Below, in pieces: positions 32,274 to 40,214 of a DNA stretch of 42,556 nucleotides. The notes beneath the pieces were generated by a model. That model did not search any database and had not been told where the DNA came from. It saw only the letters and a program-made list of their open reading frames with translations. Positions within the stretch are counted from its first letter, which is position 1, and each line of letters begins with the position of its first letter. The translations under genes were made by a program, and so were the position numbers. The stretch is taken from assembly GCA_040756745.1 (NCBI GenBank), contig JBFLYO010000034.1, positions 1 to 42,556 on the forward strand. Direction: 5' to 3'. This DNA is from JBFLYO01 sp040756745 (GTDB lineage: Bacteria > Bacteroidota > Ignavibacteria > UBA10030 > UBA6906).

Positions 32274-33437
32274 ATGGCGCTGTTCATTCTTGCACTCGTG
32301 ATCTTCATCGCGGCGGACTTTCTGCTCCGGTTTGTGATCAAAGCTTGGAAAGAAAAGAAACTCCGTGCTGAGCGGGAGGCAGCGCTTCACACAAGCCTGC
32401 GCCTCGATTTCACGCGCGAGGCAAAGACGCTGAAACGGGTGACGGTGCCCAACCCGAAAGCGCGCATCCTGAGTGTGGACGACGAGGACGTCGTGCTCGA
32501 CAGCCTCAGGAAAATCCTCGTGGTGGACGGTTACTCCGTCGATACGGTGAAGACCGGCCAGGAAGCCCTGGGGCTCGTCCAGTCGCATCACTACGATTTT
32601 GTCTTCGTGGACCTCAAGATGCCCGAAATGAGCGGAGAAGACGTTGTGAAGAGCGTCAAGCACCTGCGCCCGGATATCGATGTCATTGTCATCACGGGCT
32701 ATGCAACCGTAGAGTCCGCGGTGGAATGCATGAAGTACGGTGCCATGGACTATGTCCAGAAGCCCTTCACGGAAGATGAGCTCATCGACCTGACAAAGAA
32801 ATTCCTGATCCGGCGGAAAGAGCGGATACGGATGGAACTTCGGCCGAGAGTCCTCGTCACCCGATTGCCTCTGCCGGAACACCTGCCGCCGGCGGAATTC
32901 ACTATACCCGGCGGTGTCTTCATCTCCGAAGGCCATTGTTGGGCACGGATGGAGGAAGACGGAACGGTGAGGGTGGGGATGGACGACTTTGCCCGGAAAT
33001 TGATCGGATCGATCGATGCCATTGAACCCCCAAACCTCGGGATGATGATCAAGAAAGGACAGACCGTTTTCTCTGTGAAGCAGGGGTACCGGTGGATCCA
33101 GTTTAGGGCACCCGTGAGCGGCCAGGTGGCACGAGTAAACACCCTGCTCAAGGGGGGGGTGGAAGCACTCGCGGACAATCCGTATGACCGCAGCTGGGTG
33201 TGCGCGATCGATGCAGAAGACCTGGACACGGAACTGCGGGATTTGAAGATTGGCAAATCGGCGGTCTCATTCTACCAGGACCAGTTGGACCAGGTCCGGA
33301 CATACTTGAGACCACGCGGGGGGAACGGGCATGACGATTCAGTACGGTCGCCCGAGGATCTTGACCATCTTGGGACCATGGCGGAGCTCAACGACAGGCA
33401 GTGGGAAGAGATGGTGCGGGAGTTCTTCGACAAGTAG
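32274..33437 (+). CDS. membrane-anchored response regulator with GcvH-like domain (module B)
   Basis: 387 aa; I prefer the ATG at 32274, because GGAG (32261-32264) abuts the alternative ATG at 32265. Numbering from the longer start: TM helix about 4-25, basic linker, receiver 66-185 with VDDED and acceptor D116 (FVDLKMP) and K166, then a GcvH-like domain about 213-315 (ISEGHCWARM, VGMDDFARKLIGSIDAIEPP, APVSGQVARVN) with Tyr275 at the lipoyl-lysine position, and a C-terminal helix resembling the ends of the other GcvH-like proteins (WEEMVREFFDK). A response regulator tethered to the membrane is uncommon. It opens module B. Confidence 0.78.
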   Translation: MALFILALVIFIAADFLLRFVIKAWKEKKLRAEREAALHTSLRLDFTREAKTLKRVTVPNPKARILSVDDEDVVLDSLRKILVVDGYSVDTVKTGQEALGLVQSHHYDFVFVDLKMPEMSGEDVVKSVKHLRPDIDVIVITGYATVESAVECMKYGAMDYVQKPFTEDELIDLTKKFLIRRKERIRMELRPRVLVTRLPLPEHLPPAEFTIPGGVFISEGHCWARMEEDGTVRVGMDDFARKLIGSIDAIEPPNLGMMIKKGQTVFSVKQGYRWIQFRAPVSGQVARVNTLLKGGVEALADNPYDRSWVCAIDAEDLDTELRDLKIGKSAVSFYQDQLDQVRTYLRPRGGNGHDDSVRSPEDLDHLGTMAELNDRQWEEMVREFFDK

Positions 33438-33472
33438 CTTGCACTGATGTTGCGTTACCAGAGGAAGCAACC

Positions 33473-34342
33473 ATGAATCGACGGACATTTGCACGGACCC
33501 TTGGCGCGGCCGGGGTCTCCCTGTTGCCGATGCATCTTGCGCGAGGCGAAGGAGAAGGAGCGCGAACGGAATTTGTCGGGGTCCTGGTGGATACAACACG
33601 TTGCGTCGGATGCCGGAGTTGCGAGTTCGCATGCGCCGAAGCCCACGGCTTCCCCCCGCCGGACCCGGATGAGCGTGTGATCGAGAAGGAACGCGCGCCG
33701 ACCGTGACTCAGTGGTCGATCGTCAATCAGTACTCGACCGATCGGGGCCCGGTGAGCATCAAGAAACAATGCATGCATTGTAACCAGCCTGCCTGCGCCT
33801 CGGCCTGTCTGACGAAGGCCATGCTGAAGACCGAGGAGGGCCCGGTGATCTGGCGGGAGCCAAAATGCATGGGGTGCAGGTTCTGTATGGTCTCCTGCCC
33901 CTTCGACATCCCGAAATTCGAGTATGACAGCCCGGTGCCGAAGATCCAGAAATGCACCCTCTGCTGGGAGCGGTTGCAGGAGGGTCGGATCCCTGCCTGT
34001 GTGGAGGCCTGTCCGGCGGACGCCCTTGCATTCGGGAAACGCGCCGACCTGATCAAGGAAGCATACAGGCGGATCTCGTCAAGTCCGGACCAGTACGTGT
34101 ATCATGTCTACGGTGAACACGAAGCGGGCGGGACCGGTTATCTGTACCTCGCTGGGGTCCCTTTTGAGCAGCTCGGTTTCCCCCCGGGGGTCGAACGCAT
34201 CGCGTATCCCGAATTCAGCAAGGATTATCTCTATGCCGTTCCAATCGTGCTGACGCTCTGGCCGGCGTTCCTCCTTGCACTGAGCAACGCCACGAAAAAG
34301 GAAACTGAACCTTCAGACTACGAGATGGGCCATGATGAGTAA
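33473..34342 (+). CDS. Tat-exported four-cluster ferredoxin subunit (HybA/DmsB-like, module B)
   Basis: 289 aa from the ATG with AGAGG upstream; longer frames lack a better start. Tat signal NRRTFAR (2-8). Cluster motifs: CVGCRSCEFAC, CMHCNQPACASAC, CMGCRFCMVSC and CTLCWER...CVEAC. C-terminal hydrophobic helix (YAVPIVLTLWPAFLLALS). Close paralogue of the module A protein, with the same DAGG/EAGGTGYLYLA segment after the clusters. Electron carrier on the periplasmic face paired with the next NrfD gene, which it overlaps by 11 bp. Confidence 0.88.
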   Translation: MNRRTFARTLGAAGVSLLPMHLARGEGEGARTEFVGVLVDTTRCVGCRSCEFACAEAHGFPPPDPDERVIEKERAPTVTQWSIVNQYSTDRGPVSIKKQCMHCNQPACASACLTKAMLKTEEGPVIWREPKCMGCRFCMVSCPFDIPKFEYDSPVPKIQKCTLCWERLQEGRIPACVEACPADALAFGKRADLIKEAYRRISSSPDQYVYHVYGEHEAGGTGYLYLAGVPFEQLGFPPGVERIAYPEFSKDYLYAVPIVLTLWPAFLLALSNATKKETEPSDYEMGHDE

Positions 34343-35615
34343 CCATGGATCGCGTGCGCTTCTTGCCGGCGAATCGCGGCGGTTCGTTCGGTTCATCCTG
34401 AGCGAGCTGAAGCCGAAAGGCAAGCTTCTGACACCGTTCAACATGATCGCGGCGGTCATCCTGTCGGTTGCCGCTGTTCTCCTCACCATCCGATTTGCCA
34501 GGGGTCTGAGCTCCACGACGAATCTCTCACAAGATTTCCCATGGGGGATCTGGATTGGATTCGACGTGATCACAGGCGTGGCATTTGCGGGCGGCGCCTA
34601 TGTGATCACCTTTATGGTGTATGTGCTGAAACTGGAACAGTACCGACCGATTGTGAGGATCACCGTACTGAACGGCCTGCTTGCCTACGTGTTCTATGCC
34701 GGTGCCCTGTTGTTTGATCTCGGCCGGCCTTGGAATGTGATCAACCCGATCATCGGCAACTCTTTTGGCGTGAGCTCCGTGATGTTCCTTGTTGCGTGGC
34801 ACTTCATGCTCTACATGATCACGGAATTCATCGAATTCTCTCCCGCCGTGGCGGAATGGCTCGGGTGGAAGCGCGTGCGCAAGATCCTTGCTTCGCTCAC
34901 GCTCGGTGCGGTCATCTTCGGGATCACGCTTTCTACGCTCCATCAATCGGGGCTCGGCGCGCTCTTCCTCATGGCAAAGACAAAAATCCATCCGTTGTGG
35001 TATTCGGAGTTCATGCCGATTCTGTTCTTTGTCTCGAGTATCTTTGCGGGACTTTCCATGGTGATCATGGAGGGAAGCATCAGCCAGCGGGTCTTCAGGA
35101 ATCAGATCACGCCGCACCATCGGGCATCGCACCGTGGCATTGTCCTGGGCCTTGCGCGTGTCTGCGCTGGGACGATGTACGTCTACTTCTTCCTTCATGT
35201 CCTCGTGTTCGTGCACGGGCAGCACTGGACGTATATTCCGACCCCCATGGGTTACTGGTACCTGGTGGAAATGATCGTCTTCGTGCTGATACCGGTCCGA
35301 CTCTACACGCAGGCCGTTCGGTTCGAGAATATCCCGTTGATTCGCACGGCATCCATCCTCACGCTCATCGGTATCGTGCTGAATCGCCTCAATGTCTCCG
35401 TGATTGCATTCAAATGGTATGCGCCCGACCACTATGTCCCCAGCTGGATGGAGATCGAAATCACGTTGGCCATCATCGTGGCGGAGGTCATCGTCCTGCG
35501 CTGGATTGTGAACAGGATGCCGATCCTCCGTGGGCTTACAGAATGGCCGGCAGACGGGAAGGCGCTCACCCTCGTTACCAGAGAGGAGCAACGTCAATGG
35601 ACAACTTCTATGTAG
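34332..35615 (+). CDS. NrfD-type membrane quinone-oxidoreductase subunit (module B)
   Basis: 427 aa, about nine to ten membrane helices. It shares FPWGIWIGFDVITGVAFAGGAYV, LFDLGRPWN, STLHQSGLGALFLMAKTKIHPLWYS and VLNRLNVSVIAF with the module A protein, so it is the same family, but it stops after the membrane part and has no cytochrome. Members exchange electrons with menaquinone or ubiquinone in the membrane for a partner FeS protein. Start ATGATG at 34332; the second ATG is equally possible. It overlaps the next gene by 19 bp. Confidence 0.88.
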   Translation: MMSNHGSRALLAGESRRFVRFILSELKPKGKLLTPFNMIAAVILSVAAVLLTIRFARGLSSTTNLSQDFPWGIWIGFDVITGVAFAGGAYVITFMVYVLKLEQYRPIVRITVLNGLLAYVFYAGALLFDLGRPWNVINPIIGNSFGVSSVMFLVAWHFMLYMITEFIEFSPAVAEWLGWKRVRKILASLTLGAVIFGITLSTLHQSGLGALFLMAKTKIHPLWYSEFMPILFFVSSIFAGLSMVIMEGSISQRVFRNQITPHHRASHRGIVLGLARVCAGTMYVYFFLHVLVFVHGQHWTYIPTPMGYWYLVEMIVFVLIPVRLYTQAVRFENIPLIRTASILTLIGIVLNRLNVSVIAFKWYAPDHYVPSWMEIEITLAIIVAEVIVLRWIVNRMPILRGLTEWPADGKALTLVTREEQRQWTTSM

Positions 35616-36289
35616 ATATCTTTTCGACCAAAGCGCTGGAATACCTCCTGGTCATCATGTTTCTGGTTTCGTTGGTCCTCTACTGGCGAGCCCTTCACAA
35701 GCCGGGGAGGCCCGGCGTGCCGAACTCTCTGCCTGCCCCTCCCATTCCCCGTGCGGGGTGGTTTTCGCTTGCCGATGGGCTCTACTATCACCAGGGACAC
35801 AGTTGGGTCAGTCCCGAAGGTGACGACCTTGCACGTATCGGTGTCGACGACTTCGCCCAGCGATTGCTGGGAAGGCCTGATGCCGTCCACCTCCCTGATG
35901 TCGGAACGTCGCTGGAGCAGGGGGGGAGAGGGTGGATGTTCCATTTTGGCCCCGATGCAATCGAACTCCTGTCGCCCGTCGGGGGGACCGTGGTGGCGGT
36001 GAACAACGACATCCTGTCACTGCCCGGCCTCATCAACGATGATCCCTATGGCAGGGGATGGATACTGAAGGTTCGGGCGCCGAAACTTCGGATGAATCTC
36101 AGGAATCTCCTCAGCGGGAACCTGGCATCGTCCTGGATGGAAGAGACCGTCACCAGGCTGCGACAGAGGATTTCACCACAGGGTGCTGCTGTCCTTCAGG
36201 ACGGGGGAGTCCCGACCACCGGTTTTGCTCGAAACGTCTCCCCCGAACATTGGACCGACTTGGTAAGGGAGTTCCTCCCGTCATCGTAG
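35597..36289 (+). CDS. membrane-anchored GcvH-like protein lacking the lipoyl lysine (module B)
   Basis: 230 aa from the ATG at 35597 with GAGAGGAG upstream; the reading frame is open far upstream but that part is a shadow of the NrfD gene. TM helix about 15-30, Pro-rich linker, GcvH-like domain about 60-150 (YYHQGHSWVSPEGDDLARIGVDDFAQRLLG, LSPVGGTVVAVN, LINDDPYGRGWILKV). It aligns to GcvH without gaps and has Pro119 at the lipoyl-lysine site. The C-terminal extension (WMEETVTRLRQRI, VLQDGGVPTTGFA, WTDLVREFLPS) matches the module A homologue at 25516. Last gene of the tightly overlapping module B complex genes. Confidence 0.75.
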   Translation: MDNFYVDIFSTKALEYLLVIMFLVSLVLYWRALHKPGRPGVPNSLPAPPIPRAGWFSLADGLYYHQGHSWVSPEGDDLARIGVDDFAQRLLGRPDAVHLPDVGTSLEQGGRGWMFHFGPDAIELLSPVGGTVVAVNNDILSLPGLINDDPYGRGWILKVRAPKLRMNLRNLLSGNLASSWMEETVTRLRQRISPQGAAVLQDGGVPTTGFARNVSPEHWTDLVREFLPSS

Positions 36290-36350
36290 TCGAGGAGGGA
36301 CCCGTTCTTCTCATTTGTACGAATTTCGATCCATGTTTCGGAAACCACGA

Positions 36351-36406
36351 GCCACTCCTGAGCAGGTAAGCCCACATTGTTAAATTTTTCTACAATCGGG
36401 AGTGGC
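36351..36406. promoter_or_regulatory. inverted repeat before the module B kinase
   Basis: GCCACTCC (36351-36358) / GGAGTGGC (36399-36406), perfect 8 bp with a 40-nt A/T-rich interior containing TACAAT (36391-36396), a possible -10 without a good -35. In the 166-bp gap, the largest within modules A and B, so the kinase/activator pair may have its own promoter or an attenuator here. Confidence 0.35.
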
Positions 36407-36455
36407 ATGGGATGTGTGTCTCGAGCGGTCGGAACTACCAATTGTCCCTCCGGCA

Positions 36456-38120
36456 ATGAACCTCAGAGCGCTCACGGGATCGCTCGCAATTCGGCTATTC
36501 CTACTGATTGCCTCCGTCCAGACCCTTATCCTCCTCGGCCTCACGTACGCGGTTGTTGAGGTACAGCGTTCCACCCACATGGCTCAGATCACGACCAGTG
36601 CCACACGGGTCAGCGACCTGATTGCCCGATCTACCCGCTACAGCATGTTGCTCAACAGGAAGGAAGATGTTCACAACATCATCATGTCGGTCGGTGGCGA
36701 GCCGGGGATAGAAGGGATCAGCATATACAACAAGCAGGGGGAGATCATCTTTGGAACGAGCCCCGCGGAGATCCACACGAAGGTGGACATCGACGCCGAG
36801 GCTTGCATCCGATGTCACAAGGAAGGCCTGGATCGGCCTGCCAGGGAAGCTGGGGCGGCAACCGACCGCATTTTTACGAACGTCGCCGGCCACAGGGTGC
36901 TCGGCCTCATCACCCCGATCCGCAACGAGGCGCAATGTGCAACGCCCGGGTGCCATGCCTCTCCGGAGAAGAAAACCATTCTCGGGGTCCTGGATGTCAA
37001 GATGTCGTTGGCACAGGTAGATCGCGATATCGAGGCAAGTCGTCAACAAATGCTGCTCCTCTCCGTGGGTGCCGTCCTGCTCGTCAGCCTCATCAGCGGC
37101 GCGTTCATCTGGGTGGTTGTTCGCAGGCCCGTCCAACGGCTGATGGCGGGGATGGAGATGGTCTCCACGGGACATCTCGACAGCCGGCTGTCGGCGTCGT
37201 CGAGCGACGAGTTGGGGCAACTTGCGCTGAGCTTTAACGCCATGACCGAGGAACTTTCGCACGCCCGGGCAGAGATCACCGCATGGTCAAGGACTCTCGA
37301 ACAGAAAGTGCGCGAGAAGACCACCGATCTCGAACGGGCGCACAGGGAAATGGTTCGGGTCGAGAAAATGGCCTCGCTGGGCAACCTTGCCTCCAGCGTT
37401 GCCCATGAACTGAACAATCCCCTTGAAGGGATTGTCACGTTCGCTCGCCTCCTCATAAAGCGAACAGCAAAATCTTCGCTCCCCCCCGAAGAGACCGACG
37501 CGACGATTGCCGATCTCTCGCTCATGGCTGATGAAGCGCTGCGCTGCGGCACGATCGTCAAGAACCTTCTTGTCTTCGCCCGACAGAAGGGTGTCGCGTT
37601 CCAGACGGTGCCGCTAGGGCCGATCATCGAGCGCTGCGCTCTCCTGATGAATCACCATGCGAGAATGCACAACGTCGATCTTGTCACCTCCTGTGAGGAT
37701 GTTGAGCTGGTCGAGTGCGATCCGAATCAGATTCAGCAGATGCTGATCGCGCTGATGGTGAACGCCATTGAGGCCATGGGAGCATCCGGGGACCGCCAGG
37801 AAGGCGGGACGCTCCGACTGGATGCGGGCAAGGATCCTGAGGGCCGTCGCGTGCGTATCAGTGTCAGCGATACCGGCGTCGGGATGAGCGATGAGACCAA
37901 AGGCCACATCTTCGAGCCGTTCTTCACGACCAAGCAGGAGGGAAAGGGCGTCGGTCTGGGGCTTGCGGTCGCCTACGGGATTATCCAGCGCCATCACGGA
38001 TCGATCGACGTGGAATCTGCCCTGGCCCGGGGGACGACGTTCACAATTTACCTCCCCCTGCGCCAGCCGGCGAAGCCGGAAGAGGGAACCGCGGTGAATA
38101 CTTCGGTTGAAGGAGTTTAG
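36456..38120 (+). CDS. haem-sensor histidine kinase (module B)
   Basis: 554 aa. The ATG at 36456 puts the first TM helix (about 12-34) at the N-terminus; a GTG at 36402 is less likely. The periplasmic sensor has CIRCH (117-121) and CATPGCH (161-167) and shares STRYSMLLN with the module A kinase. TM2 about 199-222, HAMP, a coiled linker, H317 in SVAHELNNP, and a normal ATPase domain (DTGVGM, EPFFTTK, GVGLGLA) without zinc-ribbon insertion. The output is probably the NtrC-type regulator 2 bp downstream. Confidence 0.88.
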   Translation: MNLRALTGSLAIRLFLLIASVQTLILLGLTYAVVEVQRSTHMAQITTSATRVSDLIARSTRYSMLLNRKEDVHNIIMSVGGEPGIEGISIYNKQGEIIFGTSPAEIHTKVDIDAEACIRCHKEGLDRPAREAGAATDRIFTNVAGHRVLGLITPIRNEAQCATPGCHASPEKKTILGVLDVKMSLAQVDRDIEASRQQMLLLSVGAVLLVSLISGAFIWVVVRRPVQRLMAGMEMVSTGHLDSRLSASSSDELGQLALSFNAMTEELSHARAEITAWSRTLEQKVREKTTDLERAHREMVRVEKMASLGNLASSVAHELNNPLEGIVTFARLLIKRTAKSSLPPEETDATIADLSLMADEALRCGTIVKNLLVFARQKGVAFQTVPLGPIIERCALLMNHHARMHNVDLVTSCEDVELVECDPNQIQQMLIALMVNAIEAMGASGDRQEGGTLRLDAGKDPEGRRVRISVSDTGVGMSDETKGHIFEPFFTTKQEGKGVGLGLAVAYGIIQRHHGSIDVESALARGTTFTIYLPLRQPAKPEEGTAVNTSVEGV

Positions 38121-38122
38121 GA

Positions 38123-39469
38123 ATGACAAAGAGTGATATCGGGATTCTCATTGTCGATGACGAGCTCATCGTCAGGGAGTCGCTCGGCAAATGGTTCCGC
38201 GAGGACGGCTACCGGGTGGATACGGCGGAGAACGCTGCCGCGGCGCTCCGGAAACTTCAGACCAGCCGGTGGAACCTGATGCTGGTTGACATTAAGATGC
38301 CGGGAATGGACGGTATTGAGCTGCTACAACGGGTGCGCGAGACGGATAAGAGCGTCACCGTCATCATCATCACTGCGTTTGCAACCGTGGACACGGCAGT
38401 GAAGGCGCTGAAAGAAGGGGCGTATGATTACATCACGAAACCGATCGATCCCGACTACCTGGACCACATGGTGGAAAAAGCCCTCGCGCAGCAATTACTC
38501 GCGATGGAGAATCAGAAGCTCAAGGACGCCGTGTGTGAGCTGTCGTCCGGCGGGGAGATCATCGGCGAATCGCCGGAAATGCGGAAGGTCATGGAGCTCG
38601 TCCAGACGGTGGCGCCCACCGACACCACGGTGATGATTCGCGGAGAGAGCGGGACAGGGAAGGAACTCGTCGCGCGTGCAATCCACGGAGGCAGCCCCCG
38701 CAAATACTTCCCCATCGTGACCGTCAACTGCGGAGCGATGACCGAGACCCTCCTCGAAAGCGAGCTCTTCGGGCATGAACGGGGAGCGTTCACCGGCGCC
38801 CAGTATCGCCGGAAAGGGAAGGTAGAGCTGGCCGACGGCGGGACGCTCTTCCTTGACGAGATCGGGAACATCGACGCGAAGACGCAGATGGACTTGCTCC
38901 GCGTGATCGAGACGCGGCAGTTCACCCGCGTGGGGGGGACCGAAGTGATCCATTCCGATTTCCGCGTGATCTGCGCGACCAACAAGGATCTCGAACAGGC
39001 GGTCAGGGACGGGACGTTTCGCGAAGACCTGTACTATCGCCTCAACGTGTTCACGATCGAGCTCCCTCCCCTGCGGGGCCGTCGCGGCGACATCGCCCGT
39101 CTCGCACACCACTTCCTCGAGAAGTTCGCGCGCCAGATGAACAAGAATGTCCGCGGCTTTTCTCCGGAAGCGATGCTTGCGCTGAAGGCCCATGACTGGC
39201 CCGGTAATGTGCGCGAGCTCGAGAACGCCGTCGAACGTGCCATGGTGGTGACCCAGGGGGAGGTCATCGAGCAGGAACATCTGCCGTTGCAGGGAGGGGG
39301 GCATTCGGTCAACGAGGGGAAACGACTTGAGGATATCGAGCAGCGGCACATCGAGCAAGTCCTGCGAGAGAACGGGTGGAACGTCAGCCGGAGCGCGGCG
39401 GTCCTGGACATCGACCGAGTGACGCTGTATCACAAGATCGAGAAGTACGGGTTGAAGCGTGTCCAATGA
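38123..39469 (+). CDS. NtrC-type sigma54-dependent response regulator
   Basis: 448 aa. Receiver with VDDE and acceptor D56 (LVDIKMP) and K106; central AAA+ domain with Walker A GESGTGKE (174-181), the sigma54-contacting GAFTGA loop (221-226) and Walker B TLFLDEIG; C-terminal Fis-type helix-turn-helix (VLRENGWNVSRSAAVLDIDRVTLYHKI). It should activate sigma54 promoters when phosphorylated by the upstream kinase. No strong -24/-12 promoter was found in the window, so its targets may lie elsewhere. It overlaps the archaemetzincin start by ATGA. Confidence 0.92.
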   Translation: MTKSDIGILIVDDELIVRESLGKWFREDGYRVDTAENAAAALRKLQTSRWNLMLVDIKMPGMDGIELLQRVRETDKSVTVIIITAFATVDTAVKALKEGAYDYITKPIDPDYLDHMVEKALAQQLLAMENQKLKDAVCELSSGGEIIGESPEMRKVMELVQTVAPTDTTVMIRGESGTGKELVARAIHGGSPRKYFPIVTVNCGAMTETLLESELFGHERGAFTGAQYRRKGKVELADGGTLFLDEIGNIDAKTQMDLLRVIETRQFTRVGGTEVIHSDFRVICATNKDLEQAVRDGTFREDLYYRLNVFTIELPPLRGRRGDIARLAHHFLEKFARQMNKNVRGFSPEAMLALKAHDWPGNVRELENAVERAMVVTQGEVIEQEHLPLQGGGHSVNEGKRLEDIEQRHIEQVLRENGWNVSRSAAVLDIDRVTLYHKIEKYGLKRVQ

Positions 39470-40059
39470 ACGCGATCCATATTCTGCCGCTGGGAGGAGC
39501 AAGCCCCGGCCTGATCGATGGGATTCGTGCGCCATTGCGCGATGCGTTTCGCGCCTCCGTGGACGTCCGGTCGACGCCCTTTGCGCTTGACCGCTTCCTC
39601 GATGAATCGCGCGGCCAGTACAACTCCACGTCACTCCTCCTCCGGCTCAAGGAGGAGTACAGCGATCGGACTGTCGCTCCGCAGACAAGGGCGCTGGCCG
39701 TCGTGCCGTTTGATCTGTTCATTCCAATTCTGACGTACGTCTTCGGCGAGGCGGAGGTCGGCGGAAACGTCGCCGTCGTTTCCTACTACCGCCTTGCGCC
39801 TGAGCGGTACGGTCTCCCCTCCGACGAGTCCCTCCTGCGGGCGCGCCTTCTCAAAGAGGCCGTGCATGAACTGGGCCACGCCTACGCGCTTATTCACTGC
39901 TCCTCTCAAAAATGCGTCATGCATGCTTCCTCGTATGTCGAGGAAATCGACCTGAAGGGGGCGGAGTTCTGCACGGCATGCGCCTCGGCGCTCAAGCATC
40001 ATGATGCAAGCACCAAATCCCAAGCATCAAATCTCAAACAAACACCAAGGCACCAATGA
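39466..40059 (+). CDS. archaemetzincin-like zinc metalloprotease
   Basis: 197 aa. Active-site motif HELGHAYALIH is followed by CSSQKC, a Met (VMH), and FCTACA, matching the archaemetzincin pattern of an extended HEXXH zinc site plus a four-cysteine structural zinc site. No signal peptide, so likely cytoplasmic. The ATG at 39466 overlaps the regulator stop. The last 20 or so residues after ALKHHD are encoded by a dispersed C/A-rich repeat, so the ancestral stop was probably lost and the tail is added. Peptidase target unknown; coupling to a sigma54 regulator may be incidental. Confidence 0.8.
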   Translation: MNAIHILPLGGASPGLIDGIRAPLRDAFRASVDVRSTPFALDRFLDESRGQYNSTSLLLRLKEEYSDRTVAPQTRALAVVPFDLFIPILTYVFGEAEVGGNVAVVSYYRLAPERYGLPSDESLLRARLLKEAVHELGHAYALIHCSSQKCVMHASSYVEEIDLKGAEFCTACASALKHHDASTKSQASNLKQTPRHQ

Positions 40060-40198
40060 TGAGATAACCAAAACGGCGAACGAGTGTTTCGGTCATTCGC
40101 GGTTTGGTTTTTGGGATTTGTCTGAGAATTGGTGCTTGTGCTTTGGTCATTCTGATACATGTTTTGTCGGGTTTGAGTATATTCGTGGGAGCCCGACA
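40008..40198. repeat. C/A-rich to G/T-rich inverted degenerate repeat
   Basis: Bases about 40008-40080 are C/A-rich short-period repeats (CACCAAATCCCAA, CACCAAGGCACCAA), and about 40085-40160 are G/T-rich complements (TTTGGGATTTG, TTGGTGC). A separate TGTCGGG (40165-40171)/CCCGACA (40192-40198) hairpin follows. The repeat runs into the archaemetzincin 3' end and fills the gap before the kinase. Confidence 0.6.
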
Positions 40199-40214
40199 TC
40201 ATGAGACGAGCACC

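Noticed and set aside
34527..35597. 356-codon open frame on the minus strand
   Set aside because: Antisense to the NrfD gene; rich in His, Asp and Arg, with no domain.
36391..36396. Sigma70 promoter for the module B kinase
   Set aside because: TACAAT is a good -10, but no acceptable -35 lies 16-18 bp upstream.
38495..39634. 379-codon open frame on the minus strand
   Set aside because: Antisense to the NtrC-type regulator with its intact Walker A and GAFTGA motifs.
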